Assembly (NCBI RefSeq): GCF_003697165.2
Contig: NZ_CP033091.2
Coordinates: 1 to 64,000 of the forward strand
DNA from: Escherichia coli DSM 30083 = JCM 1649 = ATCC 11775
Lineage (GTDB): Bacteria; Pseudomonadota; Gammaproteobacteria; Enterobacterales; Enterobacteriaceae
Direction of reading: 5' to 3'
Length of the DNA: 64,000 bases
Below are positions 8,981 to 18,480 of this stretch, piece by piece (position 1 is the first letter of the stretch; the number at the start of each line of letters is the position of its first letter). A program made the translations under genes and the position numbers. Below the pieces are notes generated by a model. The model was given only the letters and a program-made list of their open reading frames with translations, was not told the origin of the DNA and searched no databases.

Positions 8981-9115
8981 GTTCACAGATAAAACACTCT
9001 CCAGGAAACCCGGGGCGGTTCACCTACAGAGTACCGCTACCACTTGTGAAGCTGGCAGATTCAGATTGTTTTCAATCGACAACGCCTCATAGTTAAAGTC
9101 ATCAACGACATTGAA

Positions 9116-9540
9116 CGTGTGAAGTGGTCAACAAAAACTGGCCACCGAGTTAGAGTTTTTCCAGTATCGATTTTCCGATTCGTTTGGGGATAACCCACCG
9201 TTATATTCGTGCGGTCTTAGTGCGCTGTAATATCCAACGATATAGACCGTTATGGCGTGAGCGGCCTCGCAGAAGCTTCGTAACCCACCACCGGCATCCA
9301 TTCGTTCTTCAGACTCCTGAAGAAGCGTTCCATTGGGCTGTTATCCCAGCAGTTTCCGCGCCGGCTCATACTCTGCCTGATCTGGTATCGCCACAATAAC
9401 TGCCGGAACTGCCTGCTCGTATCGCTGTGGAACATCACCCCGCCGGGCTTACCCGTCCAGATATAGGTCACATCACCGCACCACACCTGTATAGCGGCGT
9501 AATCCCCAAAAACGATGCTGGTTGTCAGTAAACAAGCCAT
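9116..9540 (-). pseudogene. Second IS3-family OrfB relic
   Basis: The minus strand reads WCGDVTYIWTGKPGG, then VMFHSDTSRQF, then MSRRGNCWDNSPMERFFRSLKNEW. These are the three DDE-region blocks of an IS3-family OrfB. The spacing between the first two blocks is too short, so the core is internally deleted. The C-terminal part (to about 9130) continues in another frame as YYSALRPHEYNGGL. It is a different subgroup from the relic at 7441-9115. No intact ends are visible. Confidence 0.7.
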
Positions 9541-9579
9541 GAATGACAGTCGTTCCTGAAATCATAAGACCTGGAGGAG

Positions 9580-9765
9580 TGTATGCTCCGTCGCAGTAAT
9601 TACCACGATACGCTTGCAGAATTTTTTCCAGTTACTGAAGCGTGAACGGATAAAGAAAAAGCTCTTCGGAACGCGGGAAAACGCCTCCAACGATATTTTT
9701 GAACATCGAAATGTTTTATAACAATAAGCGTCGGCATGGTTCCTGCGAACAGATGTCAACAATAG
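9580..9765 (+). pseudogene. Third IS3-family OrfB C-terminal fragment
   Basis: The plus strand reads FQLLKRERIKKKLFGTREN and then, after a one-base shift near 9705, IEMFYNNKRRHGSCEQM. This is the C-terminal signature of an IS3-group OrfB. At least one more shift occurs near 9620. Only about 60 codons survive. Confidence 0.65.
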
Positions 9766-10433
9766 AATATAAAAACAATTATTATCAACAACTTGGAAGG
9801 AGTAAGACTACCCGTGGCGATTCAATATTAGATCATTGATGGAGATATAAATGGCTCACTTTTTATCGGTTGTTGACGATACGTTTATCAAGTATACATG
9901 AAAATTTCTTCATACCAGCTATATGAGACGTTAAGACTAATAATCTTACTCCCAAAATGACTATGTTGTTGCAGTTTGGTTTATTGACTCTTGTCTATAG
10001 TTCACCGAATGCCAAGATGAGGGAGCGAGGAACTTTACTGTCTACGCCTCTCTTCCTGGTTACAAAGACAAGCGTAAAACTCACCATCCATTAGAACTAA
10101 AGGCACTTTCCTGAGCAGAGTTTTCATCTGCAAGATAAAAGCTATTTTACAGCCGTAAAGTCCAGTGAAACGAAAGAGAGGTTAGTGAATTAATTACTTG
10201 ATGTATTAAAGTATAATGGGCGTAGATAACACCTTAATACGAAATCTTGTCAGGCTTTCCCGGTAATTAGTAATACTGTTGAAACAAAGCGAGAGGGGGT
10301 TAGCCCAATTTACGCAAATAAATAATAATCTTGATTATGATTAATTCCAAATAAGTATATTTTTCCAGTAGATGCTGGGCATTAACTAAGAAAACCCAGA
10401 ATACCACTTTCATTGTTATGGAAAACATGGACA
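9766..10433. other. Gap upstream of etsA, no gene recognised
   Basis: About 670 bases of AT-rich sequence between IS debris and etsA. No convincing open frame, RNA gene or inverted repeat is seen. The promoter of etsABC should lie in its last 200 bases, but I cannot point to a clear -35/-10 pair or a known regulator site. Confidence 0.5.
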
Positions 10434-10439
10434 ATGTTA

Positions 10440-11621
10440 ATGAAATATATTTCTCACCGCGCCATCATTTGTACCTTGACACTGTTGATCATTATTATCA
10501 CCGTTTTGTTCACCTTTCTGAGAAGCTCTGATGTGCCAGAATATATTACTGCCCCGGTGCGCAAAGGCGATATAGAAAATTCTGTTCTGGCGACAGGCCG
10601 TATTGATGCAATTGAACGGGTAAACGTAGGGGCACAGGTATCAGGGCAATTAAAATCACTGAAAGTGAAACAGGGCGACCATGTGACTAAAGGGCAGTTG
10701 ATTGCCGAAATTGACGACCTACCTCAGTGTAACGATTTGCGTAATGCCGAAGCTGCACTCAACGAAGTGAAAGCAGAACTTCAATCCAAGCAGGCGCTCC
10801 TGAAACAGGCTGAACTGCGTTTTAAACGCCAGCTCCGGATGCTAAGAGAAAATGCCAGCTCACACGAAGATTTTGAGTCTGCGGAGGCAATGCTTGCGAC
10901 CACTCGCGCTGAATTACATTCTCTGAATGCCAAACTGGTCCAGGCACAGATAGAAGTAGATAAGAAAAAGCTTGCCCTTGAATATACGCGAGTCGTAGCG
11001 CCAATGGATGGAATTGTTATTGCCATTGTCACTCAGCAAGGGCAAACCGTTAACTCAAACCAGAGTGCCCCAACAATTATTAAACTCGCTCGTCTGGATG
11101 TCATGACCATTAAAGCACAGATCTCCGAGGCTGATATAACCCGTATTTCTGTGGGGCAAAAAGCCCGCTTCTCTATCTTCTCCGAACCGGACAAGCACTA
11201 CAGCGCAACACTGCGTGCCGTTGAACTGGCACCAGAATCGGTAATGAAAGATGACTCTCTCGCCAGCAACACTTCAGCATCAGGCTCCGGAACTTCAAAT
11301 GCGTCCGTTTATTACAATGCTCTATTCGATGTGCCTAACCCAGAAAATCGACTTCGTATTGCCATGACTGCTCAGGTTACCCTGATTACTGATGAAGCCC
11401 AAAATACACTGCTGGTACCCATTCAGGCAGTGCACAGAAATGAGGGGAAGAAGCAACAGGTCCTGGTGCTGGCAGCAGATGGCAGGCTGGAACCCCGGAA
11501 TGTGAAAACTGGTATCACGAACAGCGTGGATATTCAGATCCTCGAAGGTTTAAATGTCGGAGAAAATGTCGTGCTGTCGCTGCCGGATAAGAAAGAGCCC
11601 GAAGAAAGGATTATGCTGTGA
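10440..11621 (+). CDS. etsA: EtsA, MacA-like periplasmic adaptor
   Basis: Membrane-fusion (adaptor) subunit of the putative EtsABC exporter, 393 residues from the ATG at 10440. An N-terminal membrane anchor (IICTLTLLIIIITVLFTFL) is followed by a lipoyl/barrel-sandwich half (VGAQVSGQLKSLKVKQGDHV). A long alpha-hairpin (about residues 90-170) precedes the second lipoyl half (VVAPMDGIVIAIVTQQGQTV). It closely parallels MacA. Other in-frame starts are ATG 10434 and TTG 10413; none has a strong ribosome site, so the start is uncertain by a few codons. It overlaps etsB by four bases. The substrate of EtsABC is not established. Confidence 0.9.
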   Translation: MKYISHRAIICTLTLLIIIITVLFTFLRSSDVPEYITAPVRKGDIENSVLATGRIDAIERVNVGAQVSGQLKSLKVKQGDHVTKGQLIAEIDDLPQCNDLRNAEAALNEVKAELQSKQALLKQAELRFKRQLRMLRENASSHEDFESAEAMLATTRAELHSLNAKLVQAQIEVDKKKLALEYTRVVAPMDGIVIAIVTQQGQTVNSNQSAPTIIKLARLDVMTIKAQISEADITRISVGQKARFSIFSEPDKHYSATLRAVELAPESVMKDDSLASNTSASGSGTSNASVYYNALFDVPNPENRLRIAMTAQVTLITDEAQNTLLVPIQAVHRNEGKKQQVLVLAADGRLEPRNVKTGITNSVDIQILEGLNVGENVVLSLPDKKEPEERIML

Positions 11622-13558
11622 AAAAACTTATTGAGTTAAAAGGGGTTAGCCGAACTTATGGCAACGGAGATCAAACGCGGACCGTCCTGAAAAATGTCGA
11701 TTTGACAATCGTTGCTGGAGAAATGGTGGCAATCATTGGAGTCTCTGGCTCAGGCAAATCAACCTTAATGAACATAATGGGTTGCCTTGACGTACCCAAT
11801 AGAGGTGATTACTACATCGACGGACAAAATGCCGCCTGTCTTTCACCCGATGAGCTGGCTAGAGTGCGCCGGGAACACATTGGCTTTATATTCCAGCGCT
11901 ACCATTTGATACCTGATCTTAGCGCACTTGGTAACGTGGAGATCCCGGCCATTTACGCCAACAGCGAACGCGACAGCCGTCGGCAACGTGCAACGGCGTT
12001 GCTGGGCAGACTGGGACTGGAAGGACGTGAGCATCATAAACCTTGCGAACTTTCAGGCGGTCAGCAGCAACGCGTCAGTATTGCCCGAGCACTGATCAAC
12101 GGTGGAAAGATAATTTTGGCGGATGAGCCAACTGGTGCTCTGGATTCGCAATCCGGGCAAGAAGTGTTAGCCATTCTGAATGAACTTAATCGACGTGGTC
12201 ATACTGTAGTAATGGTGACCCACGATATGAAGGTCGCCCGGCACGCAAAGCGAATCATTGAGCTGTGTGATGGCGAAATCATCGCTGATAGTGGAGGTTG
12301 CGTATCTGCGACGGAAACACTACCAAAAACCAACAGAATCCGGCAAAGCTATTGGAAAACACTGCTCGATCGAACGCGTGAATCGATGCAAATGGCGCTA
12401 AAAGCGATGAAGACGCATCGCTTACGCACCACGCTTACCATGATCGGGATTGTTTTTGGTATCGCCTCCGTTGTCACTGTTGTGGCATTGGGTGAAGGAG
12501 CCAGGCAAGAAACACTGGAAGAGATTAAAAGTCTGGGGACAAACGTGGTCAGCATTTATCCCGGGCAGGATTTGTTCGATGACAGCATTGAGAGTATTAG
12601 AACATTGGTACCTGCTGACGCAAATGCACTGGCGAAGCAAGGGTTTATCGATAGCGTCAGCCCGGAAGTTAGCGCTTCAGACAACATTCGTTTTCTGGGT
12701 AAATCTGCGATAGCGTCCATTAACGGCGTTGGGCGGGAACATTTCCGGGTAAAAGGTATTGAGTTGTTGCAAGGGACTACTTTTAGAGACGATCGCAACG
12801 CTCTACAGGAAGTTATTATCGATGAGAATACTCGTAAGGCCATTTTCGACAACACAGGGTTACAGGCTCTGGGGCAAATAGTCTTTCTTGGTTCTGTACC
12901 AGCACGAGTGGTTGGCATCGCTAAAAGTAACAACCGTAGTGATGCATCAAATCGCATTACTGTGTGGATGCCTTACAGCACGGTGATGTACCGTATTGTG
13001 GGTAAACCAGTTCTGACCGGTATTAGCGTCAGGCTAAAAGACAATGTGGATAACGAGGCTGCAATCAGCGCTATCTCCCAACTATTAACCCGGCGTCACG
13101 GCATAAAAGACTTCCAGCTTTATAACTTTGAACAAATAAGAAAGTCTATCGAACACACCTCAATGACCTTCAGTATTTTAATTCTTATGGTCGCATGTAT
13201 CTCACTAATGATCGGCAGTATCGGGGTGATGAACATCATGTTGATTTCTGTAACGGAACGAACTCATGAAATTGGCGTACGAATGGCGGTTGGCGCGAGA
13301 CGCAGCGACATTATGCAACAGTTTATTATTGAGGCCGTATTGGTTTGCCTGATTGGTGGCGCACTCGGTATTGCACTGTCGTATATCACAGGTGCGCTCT
13401 TTAACGCTCTGGCGGACGGGATATTCGCAGCTATATATTCGTGGCAGGCTGCTGTTGCTGCATTTTTTTGCTCAACCTTAATCGGCATAATCTTCGGGTA
13501 TCTCCCAGCCCGCAAGGCAGCAAGGATGGACCCGGTTATTTCACTGGCCAGCGAATAA
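11618..13558 (+). CDS. etsB: EtsB, MacB-like ABC exporter
   Basis: ABC transporter of 646 residues with the MacB layout: an N-terminal ATPase domain, then four membrane segments and a large periplasmic domain. Walker A is residues 41-49 (GVSGSGKST). The signature LSGGQQQR and Walker B ILADEPTGAL follow. The first membrane helix is near residue 275 (LTMIGIVFGIASVVTVVAL) and three more are in the last 125 residues. The GTG start overlaps the etsA stop (GTGA), indicating coupling. MacB-type proteins extrude macrolides or peptides through TolC by a mechanotransmission cycle; by analogy EtsB acts with EtsA and EtsC. Confidence 0.93.
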   Translation: MKKLIELKGVSRTYGNGDQTRTVLKNVDLTIVAGEMVAIIGVSGSGKSTLMNIMGCLDVPNRGDYYIDGQNAACLSPDELARVRREHIGFIFQRYHLIPDLSALGNVEIPAIYANSERDSRRQRATALLGRLGLEGREHHKPCELSGGQQQRVSIARALINGGKIILADEPTGALDSQSGQEVLAILNELNRRGHTVVMVTHDMKVARHAKRIIELCDGEIIADSGGCVSATETLPKTNRIRQSYWKTLLDRTRESMQMALKAMKTHRLRTTLTMIGIVFGIASVVTVVALGEGARQETLEEIKSLGTNVVSIYPGQDLFDDSIESIRTLVPADANALAKQGFIDSVSPEVSASDNIRFLGKSAIASINGVGREHFRVKGIELLQGTTFRDDRNALQEVIIDENTRKAIFDNTGLQALGQIVFLGSVPARVVGIAKSNNRSDASNRITVWMPYSTVMYRIVGKPVLTGISVRLKDNVDNEAAISAISQLLTRRHGIKDFQLYNFEQIRKSIEHTSMTFSILILMVACISLMIGSIGVMNIMLISVTERTHEIGVRMAVGARRSDIMQQFIIEAVLVCLIGGALGIALSYITGALFNALADGIFAAIYSWQAAVAAFFCSTLIGIIFGYLPARKAARMDPVISLASE

Positions 13559-13561
13559 TAT

Positions 13562-14932
13562 ATGAAAATTTTATCATCGTTGACTTTATGCCTTATCACC
13601 GCACTCTGTTCAGGTTGCACAAACGTGCTGAAAAGTGACTATCGCGCTCCCGAAGTGAACTATCCCATCAACTGGACCAAGGGCGATGTGGACGGAAATA
13701 CATCCCCGTTTGACTGGGAAGAATTTAACGATCCTAATCTCGATAACTGGCTTCACCTGGTGATGACAAGTAATAACGACATAGCTATAGCTGCACTGCG
13801 GATACATCGGGCGCAGCTGGATGCGGAAAGAACAGGTATCACCAATACTCCTGCACTAAAGGCGGCACTGAGTATGGACGGAAAAAAACAGCTGAATAAC
13901 TCGTCCGGCTGGGCAAAAAGCGGTTCTGCCAGCCTTGGCACCAGCTATGAGCTGGATCTCTGGGGAAAAATTGCCCGTCAGCGTGATGTTGCTGAGTGGG
14001 CAGTCCATGCCAGTGAAGAAGATTTTCGCTCCGCGCGCCTGATGCTGCTTTCAGAGGCCAGCAATAATTACTGGCGTATCGGTTTTGTAAATCAACAAAT
14101 TACCACCCTCCAGCAGAGTATTGACTATGCAAAAGAGACGCTGCGTCTGGCCGAGGTTCGCTATCGTGCAGGAAATATCTCGTCGCTGGATGTGATTGAC
14201 GCGCAGCAAAACCTGCTCACGCAAGAGAACCAGCTTACAGGGCTACAACGAGAACATTCACAGCTACTCAATCAGCAGGCCGTTTTGCTCGGCACCGTGC
14301 CCGGTTGCCAGATAGTCGAGCCCACAACGCTGCCAAAAGGAAGCCTGCCTAAGGTCAATGCGAATATTCCTGCCAGCATACTGATGCGCCGGCCTGACAT
14401 AAGTGCTAAAGAGTGGCAGTTGCGTGAGGCGCTAGCTACGGTTGATATCAAGCGTAGCGAATATTACCCCACCTTCAACCTGACAGGCGCTTTGGGTACC
14501 AGCAGCGCTTCGCTACTGGCATTACTGCATAATCCGGTCGGTTCCGTAGGCGCTAACCTGACGCTACCGTTCCTGGAGTGGCGACAGCGGGACATAGAGG
14601 TAAAAATTGCCCGTAACGATTACGAACAGCGAGTGCTGGAGTTTAAACAGCTACTTTATAAGGCAATGAGCAGTATAGAGGACGCGCTTTCATTTCGTAA
14701 CCAGTTGCTGCTTCAGGAGACAAGACTCAGGGAAGAACTGGAACTTGCACGTAAGTCAGAGTGGTTAAACGAAGTTCGTTACCGGCATGGTGCAGTACGT
14801 ATTTCATTCTGGCTTGATGCTCAGGAAAAACGTCGTCAGGCGGAGCTGCGACTGGATGAAAACCGCTTCAATCAGTTGCAGAATCTAGCAAAAATTTATC
14901 TTGAGTTTGGCGGGGCATCAACCTTTCCTTAA
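13562..14932 (+). CDS. etsC: EtsC, TolC-like outer-membrane lipoprotein
   Basis: Outer-membrane factor of the NodT/OprM lipoprotein type, 456 residues. The signal peptide ends in a lipobox (LCSG-Cys19), so the mature protein is lipid-anchored. Two repeats of the OEP coiled-coil domain are visible (about residues 60-240 and 260-450). The second carries the conserved MRRPDISAKEWQLREA motif. It starts three bases after etsB, completing the tripartite export operon, so the complex need not borrow chromosomal TolC. The stop is at 14932. In 14933-15270 no complete gene is seen; a short minus-strand hydrophobic frame ending near 14938 looks like the tail of a lost membrane protein. Confidence 0.93.
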   Translation: MKILSSLTLCLITALCSGCTNVLKSDYRAPEVNYPINWTKGDVDGNTSPFDWEEFNDPNLDNWLHLVMTSNNDIAIAALRIHRAQLDAERTGITNTPALKAALSMDGKKQLNNSSGWAKSGSASLGTSYELDLWGKIARQRDVAEWAVHASEEDFRSARLMLLSEASNNYWRIGFVNQQITTLQQSIDYAKETLRLAEVRYRAGNISSLDVIDAQQNLLTQENQLTGLQREHSQLLNQQAVLLGTVPGCQIVEPTTLPKGSLPKVNANIPASILMRRPDISAKEWQLREALATVDIKRSEYYPTFNLTGALGTSSASLLALLHNPVGSVGANLTLPFLEWRQRDIEVKIARNDYEQRVLEFKQLLYKAMSSIEDALSFRNQLLLQETRLREELELARKSEWLNEVRYRHGAVRISFWLDAQEKRRQAELRLDENRFNQLQNLAKIYLEFGGASTFP

Positions 14933-15270
14933 GTCTAATTGGGGACAACCAGGAGCAATAAGGAGTGAAAAATAGCCACAGCTGAAAACACCATAGCCAT
15001 TGACATTTGAGCTTTACCTGCTCTTGAAAACAAAAAATCACTGTTAAGCGCAATGCTATTCACTTCAGCAGAGCAGTATTGCGTGTCACGAGCATGTTTA
15101 CCATTCTGTGTAAATATCTTTTCTTAAAAGTGATCATCAAAGCAGTCATCAAACTCGATAAATATCCACCGGCATAGCGTAATGCCGAGCAATTAAGGAT
15201 CAATTGACCGCTCCTTAAACTGCGGCACTATAACGGCTTCTACAACAGGGAGCCGTTTTCTTGTGCATAG

Positions 15271-15597
15271 AAAACCCCCAGCTAGGCTGGGGGTTCCGGA
15301 AAGCTTTCAGCTTTGAGCCAGTTATTAAAACCCCTTTTGATTTGTTAAAACACCTTGCGGTCTGGCAACTGCAAGTGTCAAACAAGAAATCAAAAGGGGG
15401 TCCCAATGGGGAACGAAAAGAGCTTAGCGCACACCCGATGGAACTGTAAATATCACATAGTATTTGCGCCAAAATACCGAAGACAGGTGTTCTACAGAGA
15501 GAAGCGTAGAGCAATAGGCTGTATTTTGAGAAAGCTGTGTGAGTGGAAAAGTGTACGGATTCTGGAAGCTGAATGCTGTGCAGATCATATCCATATG
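15271..15597 (+). mobile_element. Truncated IS200 left end with tnpA 5' part
   Basis: The left end has the typical IS200 stem-loop (arms around GCTAGGC at 15273-15295). It is followed by the tnpA start at 15406, whose product begins MGNEKSLAHTRWNCKYHIVF. The HUH motif is present as ADHIHML near 15589. Homology to IS200 TnpA stops at that point (about residue 64 of roughly 150). The following bases are the direct repeat flanking the next element. The catalytic Tyr and the right end are gone, so it cannot transpose on its own. Confidence 0.88.
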
Positions 15598-15728
15598 CTA
15601 CAATGTTTGTCAAAGCTCAGTGAAAATGTCTAATCACTGGCTCATTATAAATGTCCATATATTGAAAAGGCCGCTGCGAAAATCCCTCCCGCAGCGGCCT
15701 CTTTAGCATAACGTCATTATGCGAACCA

Positions 15729-16670
15729 TCACTTAATGTTCTTCTCGCATTTTAAGAGAAATAGTAAATTTGTAGCAGTAAGATGAAGCATATAGCTTAC
15801 CAATTCTTCCGGAACCTCTTTAATATCAGCTCCTTGCCCATGACCTGCATTTTTGTTTCTGATGGTTGGAATTCCTGTTTCCAGCATTGTTTTCAGACTT
15901 GTGAACTGGCTTTGTAAATATGCCGGAATTAAATTTTGACTTAAACAGCTATTTATTAGTTTTGATGCTGTATCATTAGGACTATATTTCCAGTTATTCT
16001 TATCATGTATTGCTTTCATTATACTTTCAAATGATTTCAGACAATCATTTAGACATTCTTTATAACGCTTATGCCTGTAATGCTCATGCGCAGCAAGGAA
16101 TTCATCATTGGCGCCTTCAAACAAGGGTTCTCCACTTAAAAGAATCAGGGTTGGCTTTACGACATCAGCATGAATCAATTGAGAGTCTATCCTTATTATC
16201 TCTTCAGATTCAAACTGATAACCAACCCCATGTTCTCTAAACCTTTCATTTAGTTCAATAACTGCATCTCCAGGACTTTGACTTGTTATGTCTTTGAATT
16301 CATAATGGTTTTTCGCAACGTGGCTCACTAGTATCTGGAAGCATATTTCTATGAAATCTAGGCATTTCTCTGTATTTCTCTCTTTAAGGAAAAAGTCGAC
16401 AAGAGCGTCAAAGTCATTCTTTGCAAATTCCTTCAAAGAAAAAACACCATATTCCTTAGAAAGTATCTCATGGATATATGCATATACTTTGTCAGCTTCA
16501 TTTCTATACGATGTGTAGCGTTCATTAGAAGAGGGGAAGCCGATAGAATCAGTTATTATTTTAATTATTTGCACCCTGAGTGCATGTGGAATATTGTTAT
16601 ATTGATATACGTCATTTACTTCGCCACGAATTTTTCTTTGTCTCTTAGAATAAATATTAATAATTGCCAT
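15729..16670 (-). CDS. AbiJ/HEPN-type abortive-infection family protein (STM4504/CBY_0614-like)
   Basis: A 313-residue protein that I place in the STM4504/CBY_0614 family: an N-terminal AbiJ-type domain (about residues 1-160) followed by an Abi_C domain (about 175-310). The C-terminal part holds RNKNAGHGQG near residue 282, an R-x5-H arrangement typical of HEPN RNases and of the Abi_C signature. Proteins of this class are linked to phage-induced abortive infection, probably by RNA cleavage. The ATG at 16670 follows GAGG eight bases upstream. No antitoxin or second gene accompanies it. It lies inside the inverted repeats of an ISNCY-like element, downstream of the transposase. Family membership is from memory of motifs; activity is inference. 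Confidence 0.7.
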   Translation of the reverse strand: MAIINIYSKRQRKIRGEVNDVYQYNNIPHALRVQIIKIITDSIGFPSSNERYTSYRNEADKVYAYIHEILSKEYGVFSLKEFAKNDFDALVDFFLKERNTEKCLDFIEICFQILVSHVAKNHYEFKDITSQSPGDAVIELNERFREHGVGYQFESEEIIRIDSQLIHADVVKPTLILLSGEPLFEGANDEFLAAHEHYRHKRYKECLNDCLKSFESIMKAIHDKNNWKYSPNDTASKLINSCLSQNLIPAYLQSQFTSLKTMLETGIPTIRNKNAGHGQGADIKEVPEELVSYMLHLTATNLLFLLKCEKNIK

Positions 16671-16904
16671 GAAATAGCCTCAAGATTTTTTTACATGCTG
16701 TTCTGTGATACTTGCTGTTTGGCTCTTTGCACCGCGAAGCGGTTCGGGGTTCTGTGACACCCGAATTTTACCTCGGTTTCCTTTGTATATAATATCATTG
16801 AAGTTATTTGCATTTCTCAGAAATCTTCTCTGGCTTTGATTGCAATAGCCGAAAGATAGCGCACACATCGCCGTTGGTCAGTTAGTACGAGGTTTCCGCC
16901 AAGT

Positions 16905-18294
16905 TCACCTTTTACCAAAGATGGCCTCAGAGCTTCCCTGAAGCTTTATCATGGCTTCAAGTAGGTCATCTTCGTTCAGTGAGCGCTGAGATTTGTTGAT
17001 GCTAGGGGCGTGCCGTCTGCGGGAAGGCTCATCACCAGAACAAGGTAACGATTGTGAGCGATTATTGTCCCGTTTTCTCTGGACCTGACGGGCAACATCC
17101 AACACATGGCCAAGTCTCTTGTTATCTACAATGGCGACGGGATCAACCTCAGAAAGCCGGTCATAGGTGGAGTAGGGCAGCAGCACGCCATTTAGTCGCA
17201 GCTCCTTATGTCCGTCAGGATAATGCCAGACATCAATATACTTGCCGATGGCTCTTCGACTGTACTCGTTGTCCTCAATCAGATAGAGCATTTTATCGTA
17301 TTGTACAGTCAGATTTTTTGATACCCGGCGAGGCTCTCGCTAGGTAAATTCTGCATCAAGGTCATCGTCTAATGCCTGCGGCCGGTGCGCGTTAAAATCA
17401 TGCAAGGGTTCTTTGGCAAAGCGCCGGTTATAATCCTTCTGCAAATGCATTGGCCGCTTCTATTGTACAGATCCCCTTAAGCCTGAGCTCCTTAACGAGT
17501 CGGTCCTGAAGTGTCAAATGAGCACGTTCAACGCGGCCTTTTGCCTGGCTGGTTTCAGCACACAAAGGAGTAATATTAAGGCAGCGCATGGCCCTGGCAA
17601 ACTGGGTTTCGCCGGGGCCGGTGGTGGCGTGCTTATTATTGACTCTGAATACGCTGGCTTTATCGCTGTAGAGGATCATCGGTTTACCGTATTTCTCGAT
17701 ATAGCCACGTGTAGCTTCAAAATAGGTAAATGTGGACTCAGATTTCACAAACAGCAGGTGCATCAGGCGACTGGTGGCATCGTCAACATAGACCAGGGCA
17801 GAACAGGGTCGACCCCGGTTTTCAAACCAGTGGTGGTCGCAGCCATCAATTTGTATCAGCTCGCCAGTACAAGGACGCCGGTAACGAGGCTGATGAATTT
17901 TCGGTGCGCGTTGTCTGCGGGGAATCCAGAGTCCGGCCTTTATCATGAGACGTCGGATGGTTTCCTTTCCAAGGACCAGACCGTGAACTTCCTCCAGCTT
18001 TTCCCGCGCTAGCGTGGGGCCAAAATCACGGTAGTGCTCCCGGATTATACTGAGTGCCTGATCTGTCAGTGACGCTGGCAACAGACGGTTACCAGTGCGG
18101 CCACGACTCTGGTTGTTCATGCCAAGCGGCCCATACTGGCGATAACGTTTGAGCAGACGGCTGCAATGACGTGGCGTGATGCCCAGCATTTCGGCAGCCT
18201 GTCCAGGACGGATATTGCGATCGATGACATCCTGAAGGATTTTGAGGCGATTGATTTCTTTCACGGTGAACATTCCGGCGTCATTTATAGCCAT
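16905..18294 (-). pseudogene. Frameshifted ISNCY-family transposase
   Basis: The N-terminal frame (17428-18294) has a helix-turn-helix (AAEMLGITPRHCSRLLKRY) and the start of an integrase core: Asp in ELIQIDGCDHHWF, Asp in MILYSDKASVF and Glu in AKGRVERAHLTLQD. It ends in AEGL. The sequence resumes in another frame as YNRRFAKEPLHDFNAHRPQ and continues to 16905 as the C-terminal domain (KYIDVWHYPDGHKELRLNG). One small frameshift near 17432 therefore splits an otherwise full-length gene of about 460 codons. The family is ISNCY (IS1202/ISKpn21-like). Confidence 0.8.
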
Positions 18295-18480
18295 AGAAAA
18301 CTCCTCATCAGGAAAAAGTGAGTCGTTGTCTAGACATAGGGATCTGAGAAACTATAGCCTGGACATTCCTAATGAGCCACAAATAGACATTAGCATTGAG
18401 CCTCTACAATGTTTGTGCGCACAATCTATCTTATGTTAAATAACATTGAATATTAACTTACTTCATGAAGCTTACTGCTT

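Larger units (their letters stand above)
7713..9022 (+). mobile_element. IS629 (IS3 family), complete
   Basis: The element spans exactly 1310 bp, the length of IS629. Its ends are imperfect inverted repeats: TGAACCGCCCCGGG at the left and CCCGGGGCGGTTCA at the right. The flanking trinucleotide CCT is duplicated (7710-7712 and 9023-9025), the target duplication expected for IS629. Both transposase frames are open, so the copy may be active. Confidence 0.95.
7441..9115 (-). pseudogene. IS3-family OrfB relic split by IS629
   Basis: Minus-strand translation of 7441-7600 gives KLAQNAFIESFNRTYRTK followed by a typical C terminus ending in WLSEYNSERH, the DDE C-terminal region of an IS3-family (IS51-like) OrfB. 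The upstream part of the same gene lies beyond IS629 at about 9026-9115, reading FNVVDDFNYEALSIENNLNL. The middle (7600-7712) reads IAENHVYPAMIRIDYGQDFF and carries at least one stop. The N-terminal end beyond 9115 is missing. The relic was therefore already present when IS629 inserted at 7713. Confidence 0.8.
15611..18403 (-). mobile_element. ISNCY-like element with an abortive-infection passenger gene
   Basis: The element is about 2793 bp. It has imperfect inverted ends of about 43 bp: the left end contains TGGCTCATTATAAATGTCC (15638-15656), and the right end contains the reverse complement of TGGCTCATTAGGAATGTCC (18361-18379). Outer parts of the ends also match at about 15 of 19 positions. 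It is flanked by a 13-bp direct repeat CTACAATGTTTGT (15598-15610 and 18404-18416), as a target duplication would be. Inside are a decayed ISNCY-type transposase and an AbiJ-like gene, both on the minus strand. Assignment to a named IS was not possible. Confidence 0.75.

Noticed and set aside
14868..15053. Minus-strand 61-codon frame overlapping the etsC end, and a nearby hydrophobic peptide ending near 14938
   Set aside because: No start signals. The hydrophobic peptide may be the tail of a lost membrane protein, but it is too short to name.
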